Positions 12,527 through 23,389 of a stretch of 64,000 nucleotides of DNA are shown here, one piece after another. A program made the position numbers and the translations under genes. The stretch spans positions 124,001 to 188,000 of the forward strand of contig JAPDRN010000020.1 of assembly GCA_030247855.1 (NCBI GenBank). The letters run 5' to 3'. Numbering within the stretch: the first letter of the stretch is position 1; every line of letters begins with the position of its first letter. The notes beneath the pieces are model-generated. The model worked only from the letters and a program-made list of their open reading frames with translations, was not told the origin of the DNA and did not search any database. The DNA is from Knufia peltigerae. Lineage: Eukaryota > Ascomycota > Eurotiomycetes > Chaetothyriales > Trichomeriaceae.

Positions 12527-13242
12527 GACGTGAGACGCAAGATTTGAAATTACGCAATGTGTTGCAAGTCTTCGCTTCTCAATGGATCCCTTCCAGAGTG
12601 GGTTGACGTTGCGAAGCAGAGAGATTGTGTGATCAGAATTCAAAAGGAACAAAGTGACGAGCGAAGATTGGAATTTGTCTATTACTTTGTACCAATCGAT
12701 ATTTCGAAAAAACAAACCCCCCAAAGGAATCAATCGAACTGCTCAAATCGTTGTTTATCACAAGAGTGTGATTGGGTGGTTGGTTGGTTGGATGGAGGTT
12801 GGGCCCAAGAGAATCTGTATATTTTCGCATCAGCGTTCGTCAGAAGAGAATTCATCTTGACTTCACATGCAGTGCAAATGCAGACATCCATCAAACAACA
12901 AATGGTCACAAGTTTAAAATGTCGGTGAGAGACATATCGTGTCTCCCAAAAGCTGACATTCAAATTCAAATTTCTATATTTCTTGTTACTCAGGCCCAAT
13001 CATCCTTTTTTTCATGTCGTATACGTTTTCCACGGAGTATTCTTGCTTCGACAACTCCCGTACGTGCACCATTAAATCGGATCATTCCCCGAAACCTCTG
13101 CAGCATCCAGATTCGTTCGATTGATTTGAATCCGTACCATTTGTCCTCCAAGATTCCATCCAGAACCAAAGGATCAACATCGAAAAGCCGGGGATGCGGT
13201 CTGGGTGATGGGTGCGTAATTTGCCGGGTGCATACTGCCATC
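12527..13242. other. convergent intergenic interval
   Basis: It separates the 3' ends of the 143-aa gene and the amino acid transporter. A GGTT repeat lies at about 12775-12795 and an ACGGAGTA copy at 13032-13039. No gene is seen. Confidence 0.5.
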
Positions 13243-15105
13243 TCAACCGTTGTTGGCGCATGTAAAGACACCTTTGACATTTCCTGCCTCGTAATCGAGG
13301 ATGATGCTCTCAACAGAGGTCTGGGTAATCGTCAAGTCAGCATCGCCGTATCGGACACAAAGAATGTCGAAAGAGGCAAGACTTACATAGGTTCCAGCAC
13401 CGAGGAAATAAAATCCCACAATGATGATGAAGACGTTCATCAAGAAACCAACCCATCCACGGATACCTCGCTTCCTGTAAAAACCAGGCCCGAGGTCGGC
13501 GTAGCGCATACGGATGTACGCGACGCCCCAGAAAATCCAACCGAAGAAGCTGTCGAACAGACTGCTCATCAGGGACAAAAGGTCGGCGAAGAAGGGAATG
13601 ACTTCGGCGATGATGAAGGCGAGAATCCACGTGAGGGCGAGGATGCCGGCCCAAGAGGCCCAGCCCACAAGAGTATGCGAGGACTTGTGACGAGTGCCTT
13701 CGAACAAGCGGAAAAAGACAAATCGGGCCGAGACCGAGGCGTAGAGAACACCAAGGAAGACCAAGGTCGGAATCATGAAGGAGAAGCTGACTTTTTTGTA
13801 GATGTCGTTTCCGAGGGAGTAAAAGGCCGGAGCAGTGTTGTATTGGGTGCCGGTATAGCCGTACACTTTTAGAGCTGTCAGATACTTGCAAGCCTCGAAC
13901 ACAGGACGGGTCACTTACCAATACCACCGACCAAGCTGAAGACGATGACCTCGCAGATGGTGACGACCCAGATGGCCTTTCGGAAATCGTAGGGGTTCTT
14001 CATCTCCGCGATAAAGCTAGGCAGGGTGATTTGGCCGATGAAAGTGTAACTGATGTTCAAGAAGGCGTTCATTCCAGACACAAAGGTGGTGCCGGCGAGA
14101 GGCACCGCGAGGACCAAAGGCTCACCACCGATCTTCTGTCCGCTCGCGTTGATGTGGTTGGGGTCTGGGTTGTAACCGGCGGTGCCATGTTTGCCCTCTG
14201 CGCCAGCAAAGGCCGCGGCAAGAATGACACTGATGAAGGTGAAGAATGCCGACGCGGCACCGAGTTTGGACAGTGCGCTAAACGTCCGCGGCATCGAGCA
14301 AAGCCAGGACACGACGGCACCGATGGCGGCAAAACCGACCGTGCAGATGCTGTGGCCTAAGATTGATACATCACAAATCAGCGACCGAAAATTGCGGAAT
14401 GGTATGAGGGACCGAATACATACCGCTCATGGTGTTCAAGTATCGCGAAATGGTCAAAACGTGCAACCCCTGAATGAAGGTGTTGTTCAGCAGGAACATG
14501 ACCGCCGTGAAGTACCAGGCCCATTTGGAGCCCCAGAAGAGCATCTGCCCGATATCACAAACATCTCGAGTTTCGGGGTGACGAAGACAGAATTCCCTAC
14601 ATTGCATCAACAGCGGTCCAAGGGAAGAGGCGACTGACAGAGCTTACCAAACAACGAGCGAAGTGTAGAGAACGAACGCGGCTTGCACGACCGTCAAAAT
14701 CAGACCCGGGACAAGACCGAGGATCGAGTATGAGTATGGGAAAGACATGATCGCCAAGCAGATATACTCTGAGAAGAGTAGAGCAGCAGTCTGCGAGAAG
14801 ATATCAGTATGATTTGTGGTCGCATCGAATTCGACAAGAACGAGATTCACCTTTTGCCATGAACAAGTTCGGTACTTGATCGCGTCGTTGGCCTCCATCT
14901 CCACGAGCTTGCCGTACTCGTCTTTGACGCCGTTCTCCTCTGTGACCGGCACGATGGAGCTGTTCCTTGGAGGAGGTCCAATCCTACTCATCTTGCGACC
15001 TTGGACGGTTGTGGTTGAACCTCGGCGTTCCAAGTCAACATTGTCTCCGGGCTTGAAAGAGTCCGCGGCGCCGAAAGGCTGGTCTTTGTCGGCAAAGGTG
15101 GCCAT
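13243..15105 (-). CDS. amino acid transporter, AAAP family (Neurospora mtr-like)
   Basis: Six exons: 15105-14851, 14790-14648, 14596-14424, 14356-13919, 13865-13387 and 13320-13243; introns of 60, 51, 67, 53 and 66 bases; 521 aa. After an 85-residue cytoplasmic N-terminus, the chain shows about eleven hydrophobic segments. SEYICLAIMSFPYSYSILG and the TFVSGMNAFLNISYTFIGQ helix are typical of the Aa_trans (PF01490) fold, and the whole resembles the neutral amino acid permease Mtr of Neurospora crassa. It should carry amino acids across the plasma membrane by proton symport; the exact substrates cannot be read. Start Met at 15105 is followed by a hydrophilic tail with likely phosphorylation sites. 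It is preceded by a long 1.6-kb upstream region. Confidence 0.92.
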
Positions 15106-16748
15106 GATGAAGTTGGATATTTGAGAGAGATTGTCGTGTATCTCTTTACTGGACGGGATTTTGCGCGACAGGAATGATGGTTCAACGCCACTTGATTGCA
15201 CGGATTTGCCGTACGAAACAAGTATAAAACAAAGACTCGTGATCCAAGACGTGAATGGGCAGCATGTGGCTTTTGTAGATAGAGCTCTAACGATCTAGTG
15301 TCGACAGGCCCGGTGGCTTTCCTGGGGAAACAGAGCACCTTTTCGAGAAAAGAACGAGAGGAAAAGCAAAACACAACTAGAGAACAAGCGTGGATATAAG
15401 AGACCAGGGCCAGGATTGAGAATTTCCGATTGCCATGCAAGCCAGGTCCCTCGCCTGGGCAGGGGGACTATGTCAAGCGAGATCGCGCGTGTTGTTGTTG
15501 GAGTGCGAGTCTGCGAAAAAGTAACATGGACATCCACACCGGGGCCCATGACATGGACGGCTTGTGGCTTGCATCTGCTACAGTGTGGAGGCGAGAAGGC
15601 ATATGTGACGACATGCAGCAGTGAGAGCTGTAACATCGCACCAACCGCACAGACTTGGGGCTGGCAGCTGGCGATCTCGATGGAGCCGGTGTAAGCAAAG
15701 GAACGACGGCGAGGGCGGGTCCGTCCAAGGCGTCGTGGTCTCGTAGTGGTATAGCGAATAGCGAGGTGCGGGCACACGGCACAGATAGTCTTGCGGATAA
15801 GAAGGCCAACAAGCAAATGAAGGACATTCTGGACAAGATAGTGTCACCACCTTTGTATTGGACAGGGCCAGGGCGCCTCGGTCTAGTGAGCCCTCCCCAT
15901 GCCGCAACCCAATCGTGCTCGCGAGGTGTTGCAAGTGGTTCGAGCCCCGGTCGGAAAGGAAGAGAATTCGGACCCGGTGTAAAATTTAGACCTCTGGATG
16001 GCAACATGGCAGTGGATCAACGACAAGAAGTTGCAGCGGATTCACATTATAAATAAAAGACACAATGACGGATGGTGAAGAGGCCGAAGGACTTTGTTGA
16101 GCAAGAATCGAAATTTTTACCACCTTGCTGTGGCGGTTGTGGACTTTTCGCAAGACAAAAAAAGACATGAAGAGCTACGGATATTGTACGTATAGTATGA
16201 AGTAGGAGGAGGAGGTTGGTGAGGCTGCCCTCTGGACATCCCACATCTGTGCTTACGTCTGCCCAGCATCGGGCGTGGACTAAAGGCGGCATCAAGCTTG
16301 CGCTTAACTGGACACAAGCAAAGTGTCCCCTGTAAATGCCATGCCGCTTGTCCCGTCAGGCTTCCTATCAGGTGTCTTGTCAACGCCCGGGGCAGGGTGG
16401 GCAAGGCTTAGTCCTGGTTAGCCCTCTACCCTCCTCCTTCAGCTACAGTCGCGTGTGCCAGACCGTACACAGGAATAAGAAACGACAACGAGGTGTCATC
16501 TGGACAGTATGTAAATAAATGGTGCATCTTTCCAACCTAGAGGACTAAACCACGGCACGATACTGTTATCGTGGACTTGCAGGGACTGTCATTCCATATA
16601 CGTGTTAGGCTGCAGGTCATGGCCAAGCTTACGGACAAGATGCCCAGGAATTGCTTGGACTGATTCTTCGACGGCTTGGATTTCTTGGATCTCTTGGGCT
16701 GTGTCAAGGGTGCGGTTTGGGTAGATGTAGCCTACTACGAACGGAGTA
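15106..16748. other. intergenic interval, long upstream region of the transporter
   Basis: Frames on both strands are long because the DNA is GC-rich, but none shows a family motif. An ACGGAGTA copy at 16741-16748 directly abuts the MAK21 stop codon. Confidence 0.5.
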
Positions 16749-19700
16749 TTACACTCCCATGTCCTCATCCTCGTCGTCGTCCAGCATCTTAGCATAATCT
16801 GCTGCTGATGCAAACGTCGGCAGGTTTTTGGCCTTCTTAGACTTCTTCGCTCTTGCCTTGTCCTCCTTGCTCCTCTCCTTGCTCCGCTCCTTGCCGCTTG
16901 GGAGATCCTCGCCGAATCCTTCAAAGTCGGATGCCCCTTCATCAGCTGATCCATCCTCGTCTTCCCCTGGCATTTGCACGAGGTCGTCATCGTCTTCATC
17001 GAAAAGGGCCGGGTCAAGGTCAACTTCTTCATCGTCGTCTTCGTCCTGATCGTCTTCCGATGATGCCATCAATTCCGAGTCGATATCGGACACGTCAAGA
17101 TCATCATCACTCTCCTCGGCACCCTCGAGCTCTGGCGCGCTCTCCATCATGGCCTTCCATACTTCATCTTCATCTACAGATCCATCGTCCTCGTCACGAC
17201 TCTTCTTCTGTGCTTTTGGTTTGTTGCTTCCAGCTGAGCCCAGACTAGAGAAGTATTGATGGAAGAAAATGTCTTCTGCCGCAACATCCTCTTGCTTCCT
17301 AGTCTTGAATTCTACGCTATTGACAGGCAACTTCCGTGCTGCGCCCAAAGTGCTTCCAATAAGCACGTTGGAAGTATCGTTTGCCATTGGCTGCATGATC
17401 GATGATCCTCGTAAACCGGCAGATGACAACTTCGGGTTGCGATATACAAAACGGTCGAGAAAGTGACTTAGAGTATGCAAATTGAGGTCGGGTTTACCCG
17501 GCAGTTTGGTGTGTCGTAGTAGATGCTCAGCACTGACTGACACAGACGGGTGAAAGTGGGCAAGAAACGGGAAAACTTCCCAGAGACAACTGTTGTCTGC
17601 GTTGGAATGCTCGGGAGCACGCTTATGCCCATCGTAGAAAGTGCTTTGAGGCTTGTCAGGTAATGTAAGCGCAGGCTGGTCGCCGTCTTCATCCACATCT
17701 CGGAAGACTTCTTCATCGTCGTCATGGTCTTCGGGCTGATCAATTAATCCAGCGAGCGAGGGAAAGGTAGCCTCGAGATCCTGAACCAGGAAAAAAGCAC
17801 CGCAAATGAAGGATGGTTCGTGAAGTGATAGAATTTGGACTAATCGCTTCACAAATGCCTTTACCCGCTTAACATTCAGGTCGGCCTTGAGAGAGCGGTG
17901 GAGTAGATTCAAATATAGTTGTTGTTTGGAAGAGGCGAGTAATCGAGGATCGAGTAATGACTCGTAGAGGATCCGGTAGAAGCGATCGTTCGATGCTCTG
18001 TGTGTTGTAGACAATTGCTGAATAAGCATCATCGCTTGAACGCCTGTGTTGAAGTTGGATGAATGGGTGATCTTGAACAAGGTTTCCATGTGTTCGGTGA
18101 AGCTCGTCCCATCAGCGCCCACGTAAGGGTATGCCCGATTGACTCCCGTCAAAATGGCCGATATTAGCTTCTCTCTGAGTTCTTCCGTCTGCGCTTGACC
18201 TGAAATCTGAGGCTTCTTCTGTTTCTTCCCACTGCCTCGATGCTGATCGCCCTCTTCCGGCTTGCTTCTGGTTTCTGCCTTGGCGGATTTCAGGAGTGCC
18301 GCAAACAATCCAAAATAGATGTCGAGGAGTTTCTTGGCCACATCCTCTTCCTTGCTGCTCAACGCCGTTTGATTGAGCGTCACTACAGCATAGTACTTTC
18401 CGTGCAAACTCTGTCCTGGACGAAAAATGAAGTCACCTTCAACTGCCGAAATGGCGACTCCCTTCATTGCAGGGTGAGCAATTAGCAATTGCATCAGCAG
18501 ATAGGATGCCTGTGAGGCAATCTTCTTGATGGGATCTCCCAACTTATTGATGAGTAATCTCAACAGGTTGGATTCCTGCTCCGGCCTCTCTTTTAGGAGT
18601 TCGTAAACATAGCTGACTGCTCGACCTTTGGAAAATTCGATCTCATCGTTGCACCAGACCTCAATGATCTTCAGTACCTCAAAATATTGCTCTTTGAGCC
18701 AGCTCTCAAAGGCCCAGGTAACAAGAGTTGGCTCGTCGAGGCCGCGAGGGAGTCTGTTGTCTCTCCTCCATGACCTCAGCTGGGCGAACAAGTACGGTAG
18801 TGTAGGCTGGGAATGGAATGCGTATAGCTTTCTCGATTCCGGTAACAAAGAACCCTGTGCGAACAAATCTTTCAGAGCTCGAAGGACTTCGACAGCCTGG
18901 GATCGACTTCTCTTGCCGGCCAGGCCAATCAATATCTCTAGGGATCGCATGTTGTGAACTGGAGCCTCTTGTACGGCCAGAGTCAGTGCTGAAATTTTGT
19001 CTGACAATGTTCCTGATGCAATAACAGTATTGTAGAAAGACTGAGCGGATGACGATTGTTGGGAATTCTTGTATTTCTGATTCTCTTCCTCGAGTAGAGA
19101 TTTTGCATAGTCGTGAAGCTCGTTAATCGTATCCTGGGATAATGTATACTTGAGCGACTGTTCGTGGTTGACGACTGGCTCAGGTACATTATACCAGTCT
19201 GGTTTCGGTACGCAAAGATATTGAGGTTGCTTTCCTCTCGCGTTCTTGATTGTCTTCTCACTGCTTGCCGGCGCTACCTCGCTTTCCGCCTGTACTCTCG
19301 GTTCGGGTGCCTCGACAGGTTCTTCTTCTTCAACATCTTCTTCAGACACGTCATCAACATGTTGGCCTTGTGCTAATGCAATCTCTTTCAATATGTTCTT
19401 GAGGCCCTTTTCCAATCCTTCCGGTTGGACGCTAGAGGTCGAAGTTTTCTGTCGTTTGTCGCCTGCGGTGTCTTCCATCTCCGAGTCGGAGTCGGCACCT
19501 TCAAGCAACTGCAGATCTTCGGCAGTGCCTCCAAGCTCTCGAATTTCTTTTAACAAGATCTCGTTGTCATCTTTGGCGCCATCAGTGTTCTGCGAGTTTT
19601 TGGGTGCCTCATTAGAAATCAGCACTTTTCCATTGCGATCACGCTTTTTCCCTCGATCAGGTGAAGTGAAATTTGTATTATTCTTTCTTTCCTCATGGCC

Positions 19701-19886
19701 GGATGATGCGCTTTTCCTTTTAGACCTGTCTTTCCCCTTCTTTTGCTCGCTTGATTGCAGACGAGATTCGATCTTGTTTCTCAAGTGTTCGAAAGCGCCA
19801 TTCGGGAGTTCGGTGGAGGGTTTCGACATTTTGCCCGTAGGACTCGCCATCACTCCTTCATGTACAACTCTGGACCTATTCGACAT
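16749..19886 (-). CDS. MAK21: ribosome biogenesis protein Mak21/Noc1 (CBF family)
   Basis: A single exon of 1045 aa. The central part carries the CBF/Mak21 domain: long helical repeats, then LLNLLHRSLKADLNVKRVKAF, SFICGAFFLVQDL, and the conserved NSCLWEVFPFLAHFHPSVSV block, followed by LNLHTLSHFLDRFVYRNPK. In yeast, Mak21 (Noc1) pairs with Noc2 and is needed for assembly of early 60S ribosomal precursors in the nucleolus. The N-terminus is Lys/Ser-rich and the C-terminus has long Asp/Glu runs ending in a Lys-rich then acidic tail, as usual for nucleolar factors. The frame is open up to 20060 but starts there with GTG; the first in-frame ATG is 19886, and 19850 is an alternative. Length is close to the yeast 1025 aa. 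Confidence 0.95.
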   Translation of the reverse strand: MSNRSRVVHEGVMASPTGKMSKPSTELPNGAFEHLRNKIESRLQSSEQKKGKDRSKRKSASSGHEERKNNTNFTSPDRGKKRDRNGKVLISNEAPKNSQNTDGAKDDNEILLKEIRELGGTAEDLQLLEGADSDSEMEDTAGDKRQKTSTSSVQPEGLEKGLKNILKEIALAQGQHVDDVSEEDVEEEEPVEAPEPRVQAESEVAPASSEKTIKNARGKQPQYLCVPKPDWYNVPEPVVNHEQSLKYTLSQDTINELHDYAKSLLEEENQKYKNSQQSSSAQSFYNTVIASGTLSDKISALTLAVQEAPVHNMRSLEILIGLAGKRSRSQAVEVLRALKDLFAQGSLLPESRKLYAFHSQPTLPYLFAQLRSWRRDNRLPRGLDEPTLVTWAFESWLKEQYFEVLKIIEVWCNDEIEFSKGRAVSYVYELLKERPEQESNLLRLLINKLGDPIKKIASQASYLLMQLLIAHPAMKGVAISAVEGDFIFRPGQSLHGKYYAVVTLNQTALSSKEEDVAKKLLDIYFGLFAALLKSAKAETRSKPEEGDQHRGSGKKQKKPQISGQAQTEELREKLISAILTGVNRAYPYVGADGTSFTEHMETLFKITHSSNFNTGVQAMMLIQQLSTTHRASNDRFYRILYESLLDPRLLASSKQQLYLNLLHRSLKADLNVKRVKAFVKRLVQILSLHEPSFICGAFFLVQDLEATFPSLAGLIDQPEDHDDDEEVFRDVDEDGDQPALTLPDKPQSTFYDGHKRAPEHSNADNSCLWEVFPFLAHFHPSVSVSAEHLLRHTKLPGKPDLNLHTLSHFLDRFVYRNPKLSSAGLRGSSIMQPMANDTSNVLIGSTLGAARKLPVNSVEFKTRKQEDVAAEDIFFHQYFSSLGSAGSNKPKAQKKSRDEDDGSVDEDEVWKAMMESAPELEGAEESDDDLDVSDIDSELMASSEDDQDEDDDEEVDLDPALFDEDDDDLVQMPGEDEDGSADEGASDFEGFGEDLPSGKERSKERSKEDKARAKKSKKAKNLPTFASAADYAKMLDDDEDEDMGV

Positions 19887-20405
19887 TGTTTGCTCTGGTG
19901 TGTACTCGACTATCGGCCTTCGTGGCCGCCCGAGTATTATGGCCTTGGTCAAGTCCAGTGTTCGGAGATCCAAAAAAGTTCTCAAAAAATTATTTCTCTG
20001 CGGGGAATCGCGCCTGCGATCAAAGGCCGCGCTACCACTCTGGGCATAGTTTGTGCTCACTGCGAGGAGCCTAAATACTCCCCAGTAGCCCTTACAATCT
20101 CTAGATTAATAGGGCAAGGATATCGCCGCTTTTGGTGCTTAATCTCTAACATCACTTCCACTACTCCGTAAAAGAGGACTCATTCGTCCCATCATTTCCT
20201 AGGGTGTTCTGGAGCACATTTGACGGCAGATCTCTACGTCAAGACGTTATTAAAATCCCGAAATGGAAGAAATGCACGTCGTGCTCGCGTCGTGAGGGTC
20301 CATGATGAGATTTGATCATTTTCAAGGAGAGTTCTATTTCATATAGGTTTGGAAGCAATTGCATCAATCCACAAAATCTCAACCTCCCAAGATATTCCCA
20401 GCTTA
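19887..20405. other. intergenic interval upstream of MAK21
   Basis: It lies between the MAK21 start and the stop of the 79-aa gene. One reverse-oriented ACGGAGTA copy sits at 20162-20169. I see no gene. Confidence 0.45.
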
Positions 20406-20695
20406 TCAACGCTTCACGGGATTCTCGACATCTACGTACTTCTTCTGGGTCGCCGAGTACCCAATTGTGGCAGGCATTGGTGGGAGATAGTCTGGGTCTT
20501 CAGGCGATAGACCTTCACTTTGTGAAGTCAGCTAAAGTCGCAGCCTGTTGGGTATTCGATGTCTCACCGAGTTGCAGTCCTTTTGGCCTCCTCATTGAGC
20601 TTCTGGACCGATCTTTGAGCCTCGCGCTCAGCTGCGACATCTTGGCCACCCTCGTTCAGAGGATACGAATAGTTGTTAGTTTTGCGGCTTGACAT
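20406..20695 (-). CDS. small two-exon hypothetical protein, 79 aa
   Basis: Exons 20695-20568 and 20517-20406, with a 50-base intron (donor GTGAGA, acceptor CAAAG), 80 codons including stop. Exon 1 encodes MSSRKTNNYSYPLNEGG followed by a charged helix (AAEREAQRSVQKLNEEAKR), and exon 2 encodes EGLSPEDPDYLPPMPATIGY and a basic end, VENPVKR. The intron joins an Arg codon split 2+1, and each alternative acceptor tried gives a stop. Neither exon alone is long enough for usual ORF cut-offs. The protein is hydrophilic with no membrane segment; I do not recognise a family. Confidence rests on splice sites, frame and protein-like composition only. Confidence 0.6.
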
Positions 20696-21144
20696 GCTTG
20701 TGCCGAACAACGACCTGCTCAGAAAATGAATGTCTTAGAACGAAGATACTCTTGTATCCGTGGAACCTACTTTGTGTGGTCTCACGATCTGTCCTCGAGC
20801 GGGTGTGGCGTCTTTATACAGAGGTATAAATAAACCATCAAAGAGCCAGAGCCGCCAACTTGGACCATGCAGGCAGCGAACAATGGTGTTTCGATGCGTT
20901 GTCTAATGCGACTCGACATGTGGCTCCTACTGAACGCTGATTCGCAGCTCCACCGGTTAACGACCACACCAGCATTAGTGCTTATCTACACATGCTGCAG
21001 CTCATGGGTTTTCTGCTGCGACAGTCTTTGCCCTGAATCAGTGCCATATTTGCTGAAGGATACTGTATCCGGGACTTTACCTCCAGGGCTTACACGAACA
21101 GGCGCTGCACTTGTTCAAAGAAAGACAGGTCGTTGAAGGCACCC
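20696..21144. other. intergenic interval
   Basis: It is the promoter side of the 79-aa gene and the 3' side of the GPI-anchor-like gene. No gene is seen. Confidence 0.45.
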
Positions 21145-22293
21145 TCACACCATCACGATGAGGCCAATGACTCCGAGCAGCGCCCAACACCACATTCCTC
21201 CCACTACCAGCTCATCTGCTCCATTGTCCTTGCCACCATCGTTGCTACCTTGACCCTGATCCGGACCTCCACCACTCCCACTTCCACTTCCGCTACTTAC
21301 AGTACCTCCCAGGAAAGGCTGGTTCGCTGGTGGACTGATGCTCTCGTCCTGCAACCTCTGACTCTGGATGGCGTTGCCCCTCAGACTACACAACGGCCGG
21401 CCACCACTCCCACTCAATTGGCTCTTTGCTGATATGCTGTTCTTCACGTCGATCGGTAAGTTGAAGATAGTGTAGAAGTCGGTATCGTTGGCACGGAAAG
21501 ACTCGTGGATCGAAATCTGCCGCGAGATTTAAGTCAGCACCTCCCCTGTCTGCTGTCGACGGTCTCCATGCGAAGGAGAAGAAAGAATCAGAGACTGAGA
21601 TTAGGGCAACCGACATTATACATCCCTCTGAATCCTCCTCCGTCACCATTCCCGACCAAACAATCCGGGTATGCCCAGTTGACATGTTTGACGGTGCTGC
21701 TCGGTTCCCGGCTCATAATGGGTTCACAGCCCGCGTTCGCCCATCCTTCTTTCGTCACTCGCCCACAGTCAAACTCCTCCGGCTCGAGAGTGCTGGCATT
21801 GTTCCAGCCTACGCTAGTGCCGTTGGAGATTGTCAAGTTCAAACCTGTGTCATAGCTGAACAGGAATATCGTGATGTTGTTGATCCCCGTATCGAAGCTT
21901 CGGGGATAGGGCAAAGTCAAGCGACCTGATCCCGAAATGTCGATTGCAACCTGGAGAGAATCTGTATTACGGCCATTGATTAGCACAAGCAAATTGTATG
22001 CGATTACAGAGTACCAAGATCGTGGATCCGTTCGGCCAGAAAAGAAGCATGGGACAGAAAGAAAATTCGGCAAAAAGACACATACCACCTCCCTCGGGTG
22101 TACCAGGCTGCGGCGCATCGACAATGGCCAACCCAGGCGTAAAGATTTGACCATTGATTATCGTAAAGTCTTGATCTGAACCCGAACCCGAATTCTGATT
22201 GTCCTGCGCCTCGACGAGTCCGTCACAAGCGCCCCGCAACAACAAGAGTCCCAAAAGCGACACGAACCAATCCGTCAACCGGGACTTGATCAT
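21145..22293 (-). CDS. secreted protein with GPI-anchor-like tail, fungal family of unknown function
   Basis: Exons 22293-22086, 21961-21615 and 21516-21145; introns of 124 and 98 bases; 308 aa. It begins with a signal peptide (hydrophobic WFVSLLGLLLLRGACDG region) and ends with a Gly/Ser-rich spacer and a hydrophobic tail (MWCWALLGVIGLIVMV), the layout of a GPI-anchored wall protein. The core (IVDAPQPGTPEGG, LQVAIDISGSGRLTLPYP, NNITIFLFSYDTGLN, VKHVNWAYPDCLVG, then an SFRANDTDFYTIFNLPI block) resembles a widespread fungal secreted family that I recall only as hypothetical. Several N-glycosylation sequons are present. The second intron uses donor GTCGGT, less usual but matching GTNNGT, and is needed to join the conserved tyrosine-asparagine to the isoleucine-serine block. 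Confidence 0.8.
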
Positions 22294-23389
22294 GTCGTGC
22301 AAAAAAACAAAAGCTTGTCGTGACTATGTGACTTTGTAGCAAATGGCGGTGATACTCCGTCCTGTGTCCTCCGATTAGCAGCGGCGCAGATGTTAGGTAC
22401 TTAGTCATGGTCCGCGATTGAAGTCAACAAATACCGATTTTTGTTGAAAAAAGAAAAACCCCCCATGGTCAAGAAAAATAGGAAACCACACAAACTCTTC
22501 ACGGAGTACTTTATATCCGTACATGGTACGGAAGTTGGAGGGCAGCGGGCAAAACGCCCAAGAAACTCGACGTCCGTGGCGAGTCGTGAAACACCGGGTA
22601 AAATCCCTGTCCAATTTCCTTTGATACTGCTTTGATACACTCATAACTCTGAAGTCAACAACTTGGTACAGACAGACATACACACAAACAAAATCTAGGG
22701 GTTACTTATTGAATACTAGGCAGATTGGACATCATTACAAGTTGTATCATATTGAGAAACCTCCATTGTTCAGGGTTCTGCGAAGTATGAAAAAAAGGTC
22801 ATTAGGGCGCGAGGCGACCAAACAAAAATTAAAGTACATGTTCACAAGGTTTCCCACGCCAGGTCGACGGCGTCAAGTTCGGGCTCGAAGCCAAGCCCTC
22901 ATTTGGAATTCTTCGTAGCGTAGGCACTTTTGTACCTAATGCAGCGTGCTACCCTCCCTGTAACCCCATACCTTCATATCCGCCTCCCGAGTAGAAGAGA
23001 AAAGTGCTTGCACCCGTACAAAATCTTGGGAATTGCTCAGAGAGAGAAGTGGTAGTAGGTGTTCATATATGAAAGAAATGTCGCCTCAAACGAGTCGAGT
23101 CTGGTGGTCGACTAGTTAAGGACATCCTTGGATGAGCAGGCCGAGTGGATATCAACAGGTCGACGATTTGATTAGGCCAGTGTTATTTTCCACAAGCTCT
23201 CATGAAGGTATTCTGTTGGAAAGCGCCATAGCCATCTCGTCCTGAGATCTGTACTATGAGTAGCGTGGGAACGATGACCCGAACGATACATGTTTGCTTT
23301 GACCTGAAAAGTGTCGAATCACCGAAAGCAGAAGTCGGTCTGCGTGACGATGATGCTGTACTGAATCTGCTGATAGGCCACTTGTTGTT
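22294..23389. other. intergenic interval
   Basis: Between the GPI-anchor-like gene start and the VCX1 stop. Two ACGGAGTA copies (22353 reverse, 22501 forward) occur. A Gly-rich open tail read on the minus strand near 22965-23070 has no start or credible upstream exon, so it is not called. Confidence 0.45.

Noticed and set aside
12772..13872. 366-codon plus-strand frame
   Set aside because: It lies opposite the 3' half of the transporter gene; its composition is that of an antisense shadow.
15733..15760. TCTCGTAGTGGTATAGC, similar to a tRNA D arm
   Set aside because: No anticodon arm or T arm follows within 70 bases.
15935..15955. tRNA-like B box (GGTTCGAGCCCC)
   Set aside because: The bases around it pair in only two of five T-stem positions, and no A box, D arm or acceptor stem lies at the right distance on either strand.
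15295..16007. Minus-strand frames of 173 and 179 codons in the transporter upstream region
   Set aside because: Two frames overlap each other with no motif; GC-rich non-coding DNA explains them.
19246..20049. 267-codon plus-strand frame
   Set aside because: Antisense to the 5' part of MAK21; Ser/Phe-rich with no motif.
19887..20060. 58-residue N-terminal extension of MAK21
   Set aside because: The frame begins with GTG, not ATG; the first ATG at 19886 gives the usual family length.
22965..23070. Gly-rich open tail (YSGGGYEGMGLQGG) on the minus strand
   Set aside because: No ATG in frame and no credible upstream exon; probably chance.
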